From Akebia trifoliata (taxonomy: Eukaryota > Streptophyta > Magnoliopsida > Ranunculales > Lardizabalaceae): a DNA stretch of 64,000 nt. Position numbers and translations under genes: made by a program. Every line of letters begins with the position of its first letter. The first letter of the stretch is position 1. Location of the stretch: NCBI GenBank assembly GCA_017979445.1, contig CM030717.1:21377288-21441287 (forward strand), in the 5' to 3' direction. The notes under the pieces were generated by a model. That model did no database searches, was not told the DNA's origin, and was given only the letters and a program-made list of their open reading frames with translations. Positions 23,391 to 35,680 of the stretch are shown here, in pieces.

Positions 23391-24082
23391 GAAAAAATTT
23401 CAGTTTCTGGAATTTCACAAAACTGGTTCTTTGGTCCACTACCTTCAATGTTCCCTCGCTATTTTTATTTTCTTACTCACTATTTTTTTATATCATGATG
23501 CAACATGTATTCCTCCCCTTTTACCTACGATCTAATTGCCTCTTTTAGGCTTACAACTTGGGCTTCGAGGCTCGATTACAATAACCACATACCACATCAC
23601 TTCGGGGGTTGATATAAAATTGAAGACTTGTGTCTTAGCATTGTTTAGTCGGGCACATGCATGCGGCTAGTAGGTGGTTTCATGGCTACCCGATCTTCAA
23701 ACCTCGATGCATACCAAAGTACGCACGTCATTGGTTGGTGATCGGATTTGATGTGTTCATCCCCGACACTTGAAATAACGATCTCAAGCCGTAAAACTAC
23801 TAAGCATCGGGCTAAATAAATTGAGGGTGGGGTGGCTTGTGAAGTGGGCTATGTTTGCAAGTGCACGTGCAACAAGATTATTATTTTTTTCATTTCTTTT
23901 CATCGACCCCCTTACAAACATGTAATAAAAGCGACAAAAGTAAATAAATATTACAATGTGGATATTTTAAATAAATAAAAAAAGCATAGGAGACAACCAA
24001 CAAACAAACAATGTTAGTAAATAAAAATCTTTTTTTTTTCTTTTTTTCAAAGTGACCGAGTTGTCACGAGGGATGAACCGAG
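23391..24082 (-). other. 5' leader of element E, no gene seen
   Basis: Unique AT-rich sequence between the repeat blocks and the primer site. No open reading with recognisable content. The readings at 23316-23548 (+) and 23967-24164 (-) are chance. Confidence 0.6.
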
Positions 24083-24100
24083 TCCCCAGTGGAGTCGTCA
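24083..24100 (-). other. Primer binding site of element E (tRNA-Arg)
   Basis: The plus strand reads 'tccccagtggagtcgtca', one mismatch from the 3' end of a plant tRNA-Arg (…TCCCCAGTGGAGTCG plus CCA). It lies 2 bp inside the LTR edge at 24103. This fixes the element's orientation as minus. Element B uses the same tRNA. Confidence 0.88.
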
Positions 24101-24102
24101 GC

Positions 24103-25575
24103 TGTAGATACGTGATTTCGTGATTACGATGACCACATCTACTGAGGTTAGGAGTCACCACCATTCATTTTATAAGTAGGTGTGAATGGTCACCTGATGT
24201 ATATTTTTCGAAAAAGGTGACATTTTTGGCACGTAGTGACTCTCAATAGATAAGGTATCAATCAACCTCGAGATCGGGGTAAGCGACTCAATTGGAGAAA
24301 AGGGAAGGTGTTAGGCACCATTTTCTTCCCGCCATGTGGCGGTAACCTCAACACAACTCGATCATTTTGATTAGAAAAAAAATGAAAAATAAAGTGCCAC
24401 GTGTTGTGCATTTGTACCTTAAGTAGGGATTCATTTTCGACTTTAGCTTGTAGAAATTATCTCATCGAAGGAGATGATCCTAGAGAGCATTAGCCTTGAG
24501 CGTATTTTAAAAGTGTGGGCTAAGGTCATGGATCCATTCTCATGGGTTGAAAAGGATCCAATTTCCAAATGCCTTAAAATATTTTTTAGGATAAAATTAG
24601 TTTTTTTTTAAAGGGTTACAACCCTTATACTTTCGATTAGACCGAAGTCCAATCTACTAGAGATAAGGGAGGGTAGCATCACATCTTAAAGGCCTTCTAA
24701 AAACAAAAATTAAAAGAGGAAGGGGAGAATAGAAGAGGGAATGGAGAGGGTAGAGGAGAAGAGGGGGGAAAATGATTCTTTTGACCCACATTGTATCTTC
24801 AACCTTGCTTCTCTTTCTTTTCTTCTTATTCTTCTTCAATGTCTTCTAAGGTCCTTAATGATTTATAAGAGTGAAATTCTTTTTTATAAGATAATATGAG
24901 AGAGTAGTAGAGATGAGTAGAGAAAATATATTTTTTTCTTAGTGAGACTTGGTTAGAGGAATTAATAAGGGAGAATTAGTAAGATTTTCCTTAGTGATAG
25001 TGGGTAATCCTTTTTGGAATGAGAGGAGGGTATTTATAGATGTTGAGGGGGTATAATGGGGTTAAAGATTGAAATGAGGGATAATGGCATAGGTTTTAGG
25101 GGTAAAGGATATGGAATTTAGCGTGGGATTGAGGGTAATTGTGTAATGAGTGAAAATGGGTAATGTTTAAATCTAAATGGTTTGGATCCTACCCAAATCC
25201 ATTTGGGTAGAGTGTTTGGTGGGGTGAGATAAGTGATGATTGATGGGGGGAATGGAGGTGTAAGGGAGTTGTTTGGAGAATGAGTGTTAGGTTGATTGAA
25301 AAGGTGAGGTGTTTAGATTTAGGAGAGTGGGTTATGTAAGAGGTTGGTAGATTGGTTTTTGAGAGGATTAAGGGGATGAAGACATGTGTTAAAAGGGAGG
25401 AGGTGGTGTGGTGATGAGATGAATTAATTGGTGATGGTGGTTGGTTGATTATAGAGAAGGGTATGGGTTAATTTGGTGATGATGGTGGGAGGTATGGGTT
25501 GAAGTGATTTTGTTGGAGAGTTTTAAGGGAAAGTGATGGGTTAGGGTGTAAGAGATATGGGTTGTGATGTGGGTG
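24103..25575 (-). repeat. 5' LTR of element E, first part
   Basis: Reverse complement of the solo LTR at 4100-6152. Its end 'tgtagata' is the reversed LTR terminus, followed by the reversed 'ggtggtgactcctaacctca' region, the conserved 'gtgttaggcacc' block near 24310, the reversed TATA at 25031-25038 and the 'ggatcctacccaaatccatt' block near 25190. At 25571-25575 it is broken by element B (target GGGTG) and continues at 38777. Confidence 0.92.
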
Positions 25576-27323
25576 TGTAGACACCCCATTTTTGCACTCA
25601 CCTGATTAATCAACTCGTCAACCCGATCGCAACGATTCCCAATGATGGATGTTTATTCCATTACTTTATTTTGTTACCAGATATGTTTCAGAAATCCGGA
25701 TGAGGTATTTCGAACTGACAAAACCTTAAAAACCATGCTACACTAGGAAAATACGATCCTAGAAATATAGAAATCATCATCTTGCAGACCAAAAAGAAGC
25801 TTCACGATAAAAATCACTAAAACTGACCAAATTACCAAAATACCCCTAACATCAAACAACCCTAGAGCCTACGTTACGATTAGGAAAACTCATTCAAACA
25901 CATAAAATAACAAATCGAAACCAAATAAATCATTTCGCCAATTTTCACAAAATTTGACAAAATTACGAAAATACCCCTCATAAAGTTCACAACCATTTCA
26001 CACAAAAACTTCATAAATGACAAAAAGCAATAGTCTCATTGAATTCCTTATGAAAAATCGATTCTAAAATATCCTAAAACATAAAAAATCGACTTAAAAC
26101 GCGAAAAATCCTCTCTGGGGGTAAAACGGTAATTTCACAAATTTCATAATTAAAATTTTGAAATTAATAAATAAAATATTAAATAATTAAAGTGAAACAT
26201 TAATGAAATTAATTTAAAATTTTGAATCAAAGAAATCGATCAATCGGGCTCTCAAGCAAAATTGTTGAGGGTTCGCAAGATATTTCTTTAAGGACCCCTC
26301 CATTTGGGGGTCCAAAGAATTAAAGATATAATAGAGGGGGGTTCTCCAAAAAATTAAAGTCAATCAAGCAAGACTAAAGTCAAGTTATTAAAGTCAATCA
26401 AGTAAGACTAAAGTCAAAATTAAAGTCACTTAATTAAGACTAAAGTCAAAATATTAAAATTAATCAATTAAGACTAAAGTCAAAATCTTAAAGTCAATCA
26501 AAGAAAACCAAAAGTCAAAACCCTAATAGAGTTCTAATTAAATGATAACTCTACCTAAAAGAATTCTAATTAAAATGCAACTCTACCTAAAATAATTATA
26601 ATTAAAATACAATTCTACCTAAAACAATTCTAACTAAATCAAAACTCTAACTAAAGAATTATAATCAAACACTAATTCTATCTAAATCAATCCTTAAAAA
26701 AATCTATAAATAGAGGTCCTTACACTCTATTTTCGTATCAAGTCATAAACCCTAAGAGACGTAGGTCCAAAAACCCCCCCTAACCTCCCATAAACCCTAG
26801 TTTTGGAGTCCCAACTCCTTACTTAGCATCCCTCCTTCAATTTTAGCCTAAAAAACACTTAAAAGCCCTCTAAAAACACTCCAAAATCCATAACAAACTC
26901 AAAGAGTCCAGATAAAAAAAAAAAGAGATACCTTGCCTCAGAGATCAGAAATCAAATCCGGAGACAGAATGAAGCAAGGAACATGGTACAATGAGCAGTT
27001 TTTATCAGATCTGAGGGAACAAAGTCTTTGCTATCGGAAAGGTAAAATCTCTTATTTTTTTATTTATTATTATCTAGGTTTTTTTTAGCAATGTAATTTA
27101 TTTGGGAAGTTAGTAGAGAGCGGCTTTGGCCGGGCAGGGTTGGTGCCTAACACCTTCCAACCCTGTAACATGATCCCCGAATTCAGTTTTTTCTGTTCTA
27201 GATTAGTCCTTTATCTATTTAAAGTCATTGATCGGTTCCTAGACCGTAATAACTAGGTGGCGACTCTCAAACCTCAAAGGTCAAAAGCGGATCCGCGCAC
27301 CCCGCGGATCGAGGGCGCTTTCA
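25576..27323 (+). repeat. 5' LTR of element B
   Basis: TGTAGACACC…CGCTTTCA, 1748 bp. TATA box TATAAATA at 26705-26712. The inner part has imperfect 'aagtcaatcaa(g/t)taagact' repeats (26355-26500) and 'ctctacctaaaa' repeats (26550-26680), both also in LTR A. It ends 1 bp before the primer binding site. Confidence 0.95.
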
Positions 27324-27324
27324 G

Positions 27325-27342
27325 TGGCGACTCCACTGGGGA
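27325..27342 (+). other. Primer binding site of element B (tRNA-Arg)
   Basis: TGGCGACTCCACTGGGGA is a perfect complement to the last 18 bases (with CCA) of a plant tRNA-Arg, and the match runs one base further. tRNA-Arg priming is known for Ogre elements. Minus-strand synthesis would start here. Confidence 0.92.
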
Positions 27343-27825
27343 TTATTGAATATCAGACTTATAAAGTCCCAAGTATGGGAGCATTGCAGTAGGACCTAGT
27401 TGTTTATTTTATTTTATTTTATTTTTAGTTATTTATTTTTTTTATTTTGATTTTTATCATTCTTTTTGCTCTATTGGTTATCATTGATTGGGATGTTAAA
27501 TATTTTTGTTTAGCACATTTTTGTTATGGTTCAATTTGGGGACATTCAGAATGACCCTAAATAATGCAGGATATCAAAGGTTAATGACATATGGAATGAC
27601 CCATTTTTTATTTGAATTATTTTTAGGTATGTATTATCCTTTATTAGTATCTATTGGTTCAATTTCAAATACTTTGTTTTGGCACTTTTTTTTTATGGTT
27701 CAATTAAGGGTCACTTTTTTATGACCCGAAATAATGAAAGATTTAAATCGACATATAAATTAAAGATTGGATAATGTTAGCAGTAACTTGATGAGATATG
27801 CGGTGATAGTTTTTTTTTATTATAA
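27343..27825 (+). other. Leader of element B before the A-rich block
   Basis: T-rich, no gene. Two imperfect copies of 'tatggttcaatt(t/a)(g/a)ggg' (about 27525 and 27690), each followed by 'atgaccc(t/g)aaataatg', show a ~165-bp internal duplication. Confidence 0.5.
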
Positions 27826-30400
27826 AAAAAAAAAAAAATAAAAACATGAAAAAAAATTGAAAAAACGTTAAAAATGAAAAAAAAAAAAAAAAAATTTAAG
27901 GAAAAAAAAAAAGAAAACGTTTTTCAAAAATTTTTTTAAAAAGAAAACATTTAAAAAAACAAATAAATAAATAAATGTTTTTAAAAAAAAACTATTTTTT
28001 TAAAGAAAACCATTAAAAAAAAAAAAAAAAACGTTTTTAAAAAAATTAAAAAAAAATTAAAAATTAAAAAAAAATTAAACATAATGCTTGAAAAAAATAA
28101 TAATAATAATAAATGAACGTTAAAAAAACAAAAACCGTTTAAAAAAAATAAAAAAAAAAAAACTTAAAAAAAAAATTAAAAAAAGAACTTTTAAAAAAAA
28201 AATAAAAAAATAAAAAACGTTAAAATGAAAAAAAATGTTAAAAAAAAATTAAAAAATAAAAAAAAAATAAAAAACATTAAAAAAACAACAAAAAATAAAA
28301 AACATTAAAAAAAAGTAAAAAAATAAAAACATTAAAATAAAAAAAAAAATTAAAAATTAAAAATTAAAAAAAAAACAATATTTTAAAAAAATTAAAAAAT
28401 TTTAAAAAAGTGAAAAACAAATTAAAAAAAAAAACGTTAAAAAACGAAAAAAAAAAAAACGTTTTTAAAAAAATTAAAAATTAAAAAAAAACGTTAAAAA
28501 AATTAAAAATTAAAATTTTTTAAAATTGTTAAAAACAAATTAAAAAAAAATTGTTAAAAAAACAAAAAAAAAAAAACAAATAACGTTTTTAAAAAAATAA
28601 AAACATGAAAAAAAATTGAAAAAACGTTAAAAAACGAAAAAAAAAAAAAACGTTTTTAAAAAAAAAAAAAAATAAATAAATAAAAAAGACATTTAACAAA
28701 AAACATTTAAATAAATAAATAAATAAATAAACGTTAAAAAAATTAAAAAAATAAAAAACGTTAAAAAAATTAAAAATTAAAAAAAAAATGTTTTTAAAAA
28801 AAAATTTTAAAAAAAAATAAAACATTAAAAAAAATTGTTTAAAAAAATTAAAAAAAAAAACTTAAAAAAAATTTTAAAAATACATTTAAGGAAAATTAAA
28901 AAATTATTAAAAAAATAAAAATACTATTTTTTAAAAAAATATATAAAAATAATAATAATAAATTAAAAACAAATAAGCGTTAAAAAAAACTTTTGAAAAT
29001 TAAAAAAAAAACAATATTTTAAAAAAATTAAAAAAAAAAAACTTTAAAAAAAAAAAAAAAAAAAACGTTTTTAAAAAAAATAAAAAACGTTAAAATAAAA
29101 AAAAACGTTTTTAAAAAAAAAAGAAAATAAAAACAAAACGTTTTGAAAAAAAATATTTGAAAAATAAAAATAAAAAAAATTTAAGGAAAAAAAAAAAGAA
29201 AACATTTTTCAAAAATTTTTTTAAAAAGAAAACATTTAAAAAAACAAATAAATAAATAAATGTTTTTAAAAAAAAACTATTTTTTTAAAGAAAACCATTA
29301 AAAAAAAAAGAAGAAAACGTTTTTAAAAAAATTAAAAAAAAATTAAAAATTAAAAAAAAATTAAACATAATGCTTGAAAAAAATAATAATAATAATAAAT
29401 GAACGTTAAAAAAACAAAAACCGTTTAAAAAAAATAAAAAAAAAAAACTTAAAAAAAAAATTAAAAAAAAGAACTTTTAAAAAAAAAATAAAAAAAAAAA
29501 AAACGTTAAAATGAAAAAAAATGTTAAAAAAAAATTAAAAAATAAAAAATAAATAAAAAAACATTAAAAAAACAACAAAAAATAAAAAACATTAAAAAAA
29601 AGTAAAAAAATAAAAACATTAAAATTAAAAAAAAAAAACTTAAAAAAATTAAAAATTTAAAAAAACAATATTTTAAAAAAATTAAAAAATTTAAAAAAGT
29701 GAAAAACAAATTAAAAAAAAAACAAAAACGAAAAACAAAAAAACGTTTTTAAAAAATTAAAAATTAAAAAAAAACGTTAAAAAAATTAAAAATTAAAATT
29801 TTTTTAAAATTGTTAAAAACAAATTAAAAAAAAATTGTTAAAAAAACAAAAAAAAAAACAAATAACGTTTTTAAAAAAATAAAAATGAAAAAAAATTGAA
29901 AAAACGTTAAAAAACGAAAAAAAAAAAAACGTTTTTAAAAAAAATAAAAATAAATAAATAAAAAAGACATTTAACAAAAAACATTTAAATAAATAAATAA
30001 ATAAATAAACGTTAAAAAAAGTTCAAAAAAAGAAAAAAACTTTAAAAAATTTTAAAAATTAAAAAAAAAAATGTTTTTAAAAAAATTAAAAAAAAAATAA
30101 AACATTAAAAAAATTGTTTAAAAAAATTAAAAAGAAAAACTTAAAAAAAAATTTTAAAAATACATTTAAGGAAAATTAAAAAATTATTAAAAAAATAAAA
30201 ATACTATTTTTTAAAAAAATATATAAAAATAATAATAATAAATTAAAAACAAATAAGCGTTAAAAAAAACTTTTGAAAATTAAAAAAAAAACATTTAAAA
30301 AAATTAAAAAAAAAAACGTTTAGAAAAAAAATAAAAAAAAACGTTTTAAAGAAAACGTGTTAAAATAATCAAAAAACATTTTTTTAAAAAAAAGAAATTT
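27826..30400 (+). repeat. 2.5-kb A-rich low-complexity block made of a ~1.28-kb tandem duplication
   Basis: The strand is almost only A and T with A far in excess, punctuated by 'acgttaaaaa' and 'gtttttaaaa'. Landmarks recur at a fixed distance: 'ttaagg' at 27896 and 29181 (1285), 'ataatgcttg' at 28081 and 29367 (1286), 'tacatttaag' at 28881 and 30161 (1280), 'aaataagcgt' at 28971 and 30251 (1280). So two near-identical copies lie head to tail. The Phe-rich minus-strand readings (28589-28825, 29524-29709) are artefacts of poly-A. Confidence 0.92.
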
Positions 30401-32099
30401 AATTATAACATTTAATCTCTACAATTATCAATCTACCGTTAATTAAATATTCACAGAAATCTCAAATTATTTTGAATCGCCTAAAAGGGACCCTTGATTA
30501 GACTATGTTAAAAAAAAAATAATTGTTTGGATTAAAAAAAAAATAAAAAATCCTCTTCCATGCTTATTCTAATGTTGGATCATATTGATTATTTTTGTGT
30601 TATAAGTTTTTGCCCATCTAACATGTTATGATCTTGATATACATATCCTTGATGTACATGCCTTGATTCGATCTTGATGTTATGAATATTGTGTGTATTT
30701 CTTGATCAATAATTGGAATTCATACTCTTGTGATTGGGTCTGACCTATAGGCTTATTTATTTGGAAAAAAAAAAACCCGGGCACACCCCACCATACCTTG
30801 CACACGTCACATGCACGTTTACTGTTTTGCACACTTACACGTCCTATATAACCAACGTGGCACTTGTGCGTGACCCGGTCTCTTCGGAGATGCGACGTCA
30901 TTCATGAAAACCACAACTCCAATCACGTACCTTAGGGTATATCAAACTGGGGTATCAATACTGTCTGATCATGTGATTCTGAGAAGTATATTGGTGCACC
31001 CAGGCTGGAGCGACCTGAGCCTTTTACCTATTGTGAGCCACACAATCACATGTCCCAATTGCCAACGTAGTACTAGTACGTGGTCGATCCCCTCGTGGGA
31101 TGTCAAACCATTTATGAAAGCTACAACTCTTGACTCGTACCCATAAGTATGTAAAAGATAATCTAAGTATATCAATTGCACTTCTTGGTTAAAATCGGTG
31201 CCTAAGCAAGATCTTGCCCTGCTGTACCCTACTGTACGAGGGGGATAGACTACGTCTATTCTAGACGAGAGGTATTTAAGTGGGCCCTTGCTCAGCATCG
31301 TGCGCCACCTCTCAACTGGAGATCAAATTGACTGTTTTTGACTTCAGAGAAATGAGTTGAGGTTTTAGATTATCACCTATACGGTATATCAAACCAAATC
31401 ACCACGTATCGAGAGATATATAGGTGTATTTGGGCAATGGTGGTCAGATAAAATGCATTGCACGTAGTAAGCTTAGAGTCTAGAAACTTTCCTATAGGTC
31501 ATGACTCGAACTGACTATGGGTGTTCCTGGGTTGCTTTATTCAATCCAACCAACAGGTAAATGGGCGGACCGATCCAGAATAATCAAACAGAACCGCAAT
31601 ATCGGTCCGACCCAATCGATGAAATGTACTAATTAATTTGATCCACTTAAACCAATTGGCCCAATTGACAAATGGATCAAACTGATCAATACCAAATCAG
31701 TTGGACTAATTGGTTTCACTTTTTAAGATCCAGACCACTTTGTATAGAAAGATTCGATCTTAGAATCAAATTAATTTGTCTGATCAAAGGTTCAATCCCA
31801 ATCAGGGGTAGACCCGCGTCTAACCTTTCTCACTTTCTTGGTCACTATAGACTTATAATGCATTTGGATTCGATATTTTCCACTGGACTTGCGCTATTCT
31901 ATATCGAAACTTTAATCATGTGGTTAAGAGTCAAACCTTTAGAGTCAATGGTTAACCTTGGTTTACTTCCAATCAGGTGATAATTGGTCTTAAACGTTCT
32001 AAACCTCCATCTGTACCACTTTGGGTCCGTGAAAATAGTCGTCTTTCCAGAGTACCATTGCCAAGTAGTCAGTCTTTGCCACGAGAAGAAACGAGTACC
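30401..32099 (+). other. 5' leader of element B between the A-rich block and gag
   Basis: Normal base composition returns. No gene is recognised. Around 30890-30950 and 31095-31150 two similar segments ('cattcatgaaaaccacaact' and 'catttatgaaagctacaact', each followed by a 'cgtacc' motif) show another local duplication. ORFs at 30680-31298 and 31672-31980 have no recognisable content. Confidence 0.5.
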
Positions 32100-33531
32100 A
32101 TGGATGAAGCTGCACTCCGTTAGATTTTAGAATCTTTTCAAGCACAGATTATTGCTTCTGTCCAAACACAAATTGAATCCCTGAAAATTGAAAAGGGAAA
32201 AGATAAAGCTATAGAACCTCAGGATGTGTTTGACCTCGTTGAAAATCAAGAAGATGATCAGTTACACGTCGACCATGTCCTAACTCATCGAATAACTCAG
32301 GTTGAAACTATTTTGAAGAATATTAAAGATCCTGACGATCTTACTCTTGGATTAGGGGCAATGAACTTGTTTCCCACGGTCCGTTTGCTAGAGAAGTTCA
32401 CAATGCCAGATATGGAGAAGTTTGACGGTATTGGATGCCCTAGGACTCACTTAAAAGTATATGTCGACATCATGCAATCTCAGGGTTTGAGTGAAGAACA
32501 GATGGCATAACTTTTTCAAAGAACCCTTACAGGTCCTGCCCTACGCTGGTTAATGTCATTGGATTCATCTTGGGTAAGAACATGGCATGAATTGATGAAG
32601 GAGTTTATTGGTCGGTATTCATTTAACACGGATATTGAACTTACAAGAAGAGACTTAGAAACTACTAAACAGAAATCCGGAGAAATTTTCACTGAGTTCA
32701 TTGCTCGATGGAGAGCTAAAGCCGCTCAATTGTGGGATCGACCTCAAGAGAAGGAACAAGTCAAGATTATCCTCAGGAATCTCACTCCAAATTATGCCAA
32801 GTACTTGATGCCTCAGTACCTTCCTACTTTTCAATCCCTCCTTGAAGCTGGAAATCAAGCTGAGGATGCCTATTCTTCGAGACTTTTTAGTAACTCGTCT
32901 GAGTCAAAACCCAAACATTTCAAATCTAATGTCAATTCCTTACAAGTGGCTAGCACGTCCTTCGCACTATCTCCTCAAGCTACTCAGCCTTCACAAACTA
33001 AGCCTAGGAGACAGTTTTCCAATCTTGGAATGTCCCTTAGTGTTACTTATCAAAAATTGATGAAAAGGGACTTGCTAACGCCTTTTCAACCTAAGCCTTT
33101 GTCTAATCATCTTCCCCCATACATGGATAATGGGCAATTCTGTAAATTCCATCAGATGCCTGGTCATGTTCTTGACAGGTGTATTACTCTCCGTCATGCT
33201 ATCCAAGATTTGATTGAACAAGGAAAAGTCACCATACCCACTCCTACTACTCCTAATGTTAAAACTAACCATTTACCTACCTTTCAAAATCAACCCCCTC
33301 CTACTCTGAACCTAATATCCATATCCAAACCCGAATCAATTGACCCAATTGGTCTTAACGGTGCATTCGCTCCATGCCAGAATGAGCTCAACTACCCTAA
33401 GGCAGTGACATAACTGAAGAACAGAGAAATCATTGAAGCAACGGGTTGTCCCGTATATGATAGGCTTGAATCAAAATATGAAGAGATAGTAAAAACAGGC
33501 AAGTTCAAGTCATCCATCGAAGATAACTGAA
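32100..33531 (+). pseudogene. gag gene of element B, interrupted by stops
   Basis: The Met at 32100 is in frame with the long readings 32226-32510 and 32553-33413. Stops occur at codon 8 (TAG), at 32508-32510 (TAA) and at 33411-33413 (TAA); the frame continues to about 33531. Content: a Gln/Glu-rich N-terminus, capsid-like core ('FTMPDMEKFDGIGCPRTHLK', 'LFQRTLTGPALRWL', 'RRDLETTKQKSGEIFTEFIA', 'RWRAKAAQLWDRP'), a Ser/Pro/Gln-rich stretch, then 'FCKFHQMPGHVLDRCITLRH', a Cys/His motif, and 'AIQDLIEQGK'. Its order equals gag of element E. The frame is otherwise intact over 470 codons, so decay is recent. Confidence 0.9.
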
Positions 33532-33778
33532 GTGGCATAGACTTTAGAATTGTGTCCCTCCATTTATAATGATGTCGTCTTAGTTTTTTTTTATAGCTTC
33601 AGTTGCGTCAGTCTTTGGATTCAGTTAGTCATCTTTATTTTTGGGTTTTAGTTAGGTTTGTCAATCTATGTTCTTTTCAATTCCAATAAAATAAAGAAGC
33701 TTTTGATTATCATGTGTGCAATAATGATGTGAATATAAAATCTAACTTGAGAAATGACTTAAAACTCACTAACCAAAT

Positions 33779-34242
33779 TTGATAAATATTGGAGTTAAAG
33801 AGTACACTCAAGAAGTGCAAATTGGTACTATATTATCCCCAAAGGAACATGAGAGAATTATAAACTTACTTAAGAAATTCAACAACATTCCTACTTGGTC
33901 TCATGATGATATATTAATAGATTGCACCAAAATAGATCAAGTTCTAAAGTTGATGATGAACTTCAAAATCAAAGATTATTAGTCAAGAATGATGTAGTTG
34001 AAACCATCAACAAAGGTGTTAAGATCCATAAGAAAGGATTCATCATGTTTTTCACTCGAGTGAAGAGAGTTCTCATTCACAAAAGAATATGAGATTTCTT
34101 TCGAAGTTTGGAAATGGTTGAACGAGTCAAAGTCAAATACAAAGAACTCAATCTCACTCAACTCCGTAGAAGAAGACTGAAGATTACTCCTTCTCAAAAG
34201 AAGGCCTTACTCGACAAAGCAATCAAGATATCGGGTTCCTAA
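33779..34242 (+). pseudogene. Remnants of pol in element B
   Basis: 'EVQIGTILSPKEHERIINLL' and 'KKFNNIPTWSHDDI' correspond to the lead-in to RT in Tat pol (compare 'FLRNYQDVFAWSYKDMP' in element E). Soon after, Lys-rich sequence ('LRRRRLKITPSQKKALLDKA') up to 34242 may be the very end of the polyprotein. Everything between, RT through integrase, is absent, so a deletion of several kilobases removed pol while keeping its edges. Confidence 0.65.
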
Positions 34243-35680
34243 AACCTTAACCAAATCAATTAGTATTCCACCAAAGGAGGCCTTTTTGGCCGAACTATTT
34301 TCCTGTTTAACCAAGAAAAAGATAACATTTCCAGCCCTTTGCAGCTTTTAAAAAAATCAATAGCCTTTTTTTTTTAAAAACCACACCAACCAACCTTGGG
34401 AGGGAATCTAAGTATGAACTACGTTTTGACCTGATCCCAAAAGAAAAAGAAATATTTGGGGTACGTAGGCAACCTGAGAAGTTACTTCAGGCCCGGTCAT
34501 GTAAAAAAAAAATTATTCTCTTAGAAAAAGTGTCATCCAAAAGGAAAATCCCCTATTAAAAGGTTCAAAAGAATAGAGAATGCCAAACTAGGGGCATTTT
34601 AAAAAAAAAAGGGAAAAGAATGCCAAAATAGGGGCATTAGAAAAAAGAGTCAAAAGAATTTACAGAAAATAATGACAGAAAAGAGAGAATATCAAACTAG
34701 GGGCATTTTGGGAAGTTGAGCCTTATATCTTTTCTTTCTAAACCATGTCCTAAGCCCACCTATTAAGTCCTCCTGAATGCTAATTGACTCGGTCAAGGTG
34801 CAGGAAACAAGAAGTTGTCAAGTTGGTTATTCAAGATCGTAAAAAAAAAAAGATAAGTCCGCTAAGTCAAAAACTCGAAAAGGCGATTTAGGCAAAATTT
34901 AGGGCATAACCATAAAAAAGAAAGTCTGCTAGGTTGAAAACCTGAAAATGCGACCTAGGCAAAAATCAAGGCATCATCAGAAAAAGAAAAATAAGGTCCG
35001 CTAGAATGAAAATCTGAAGATGCGATCTAGGCAAAAATTAGGACTTCATCAAACGAGAGAAAAGGTCCCATCAAGAAGAAAAATTCAGAAAGAAGCTTGT
35101 GCAGAAACTAGAAAATGCAGAACCATTTAAGCCACAATGTTGAAGTAAAAAAAAATCAGAAATCATCTTGAACATTGTAGGATCTTCAAAAGTATGTTTA
35201 CTTGTTCAAGTGTTCGCTAATGGAAGATGTAGAATCATCAACCACTTTGAAGAGAAAGATCTTCTATTCTAATATTTATCAAGATTTTTTAAGTCCAGCT
35301 CAAGCATTTCTAAAAAATAATGATCAATTCTTTATTGCATATATGATAATCTTAAGAGTCTTAAATTTAAGAGAATGTTAATTTTTCTATCTGTCATACA
35401 TTAGAGTCCATATTTTTCAAGCGTAATCTATTCCATCGGTCTCGTAGTCAAGTCCCAGTTAAAGCCAACCTTGAAACTATGGGCATTTTTGAAGGTCATT
35501 TAATTCCAAAATTTTTGTTCTTAATCACATGGTAAAAAGAAAATCATACAAAAGCTTAAAAGTCCGACGAAGCCCAATGATAATTACGAATCCAGATGCA
35601 TGATAAGCCAATAAAGGCCTAATCTTTCAAACTTTGAACTTTTTTTTAATCACTGAATGAATTAATAGGATTGTTTAAGT
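34243..35680 (+). other. 3' untranslated region of element B, proximal part
   Basis: Homologous to 1-1100 of element A. It holds several imperfect copies of 'aaaacctgaaaaggcgat(c/t)ta' followed by 'ggcaaaa' (34860-35040), also present in A near 690-840, and copies of 'gccaaactaggggcattttg' (34580-34720). No gene seen. Confidence 0.7.

Noticed and set aside
28589..29709. Phe-rich open readings on the minus strand
   Set aside because: They come from translating long A-tracts; no start context, domain or codon pattern supports a protein.
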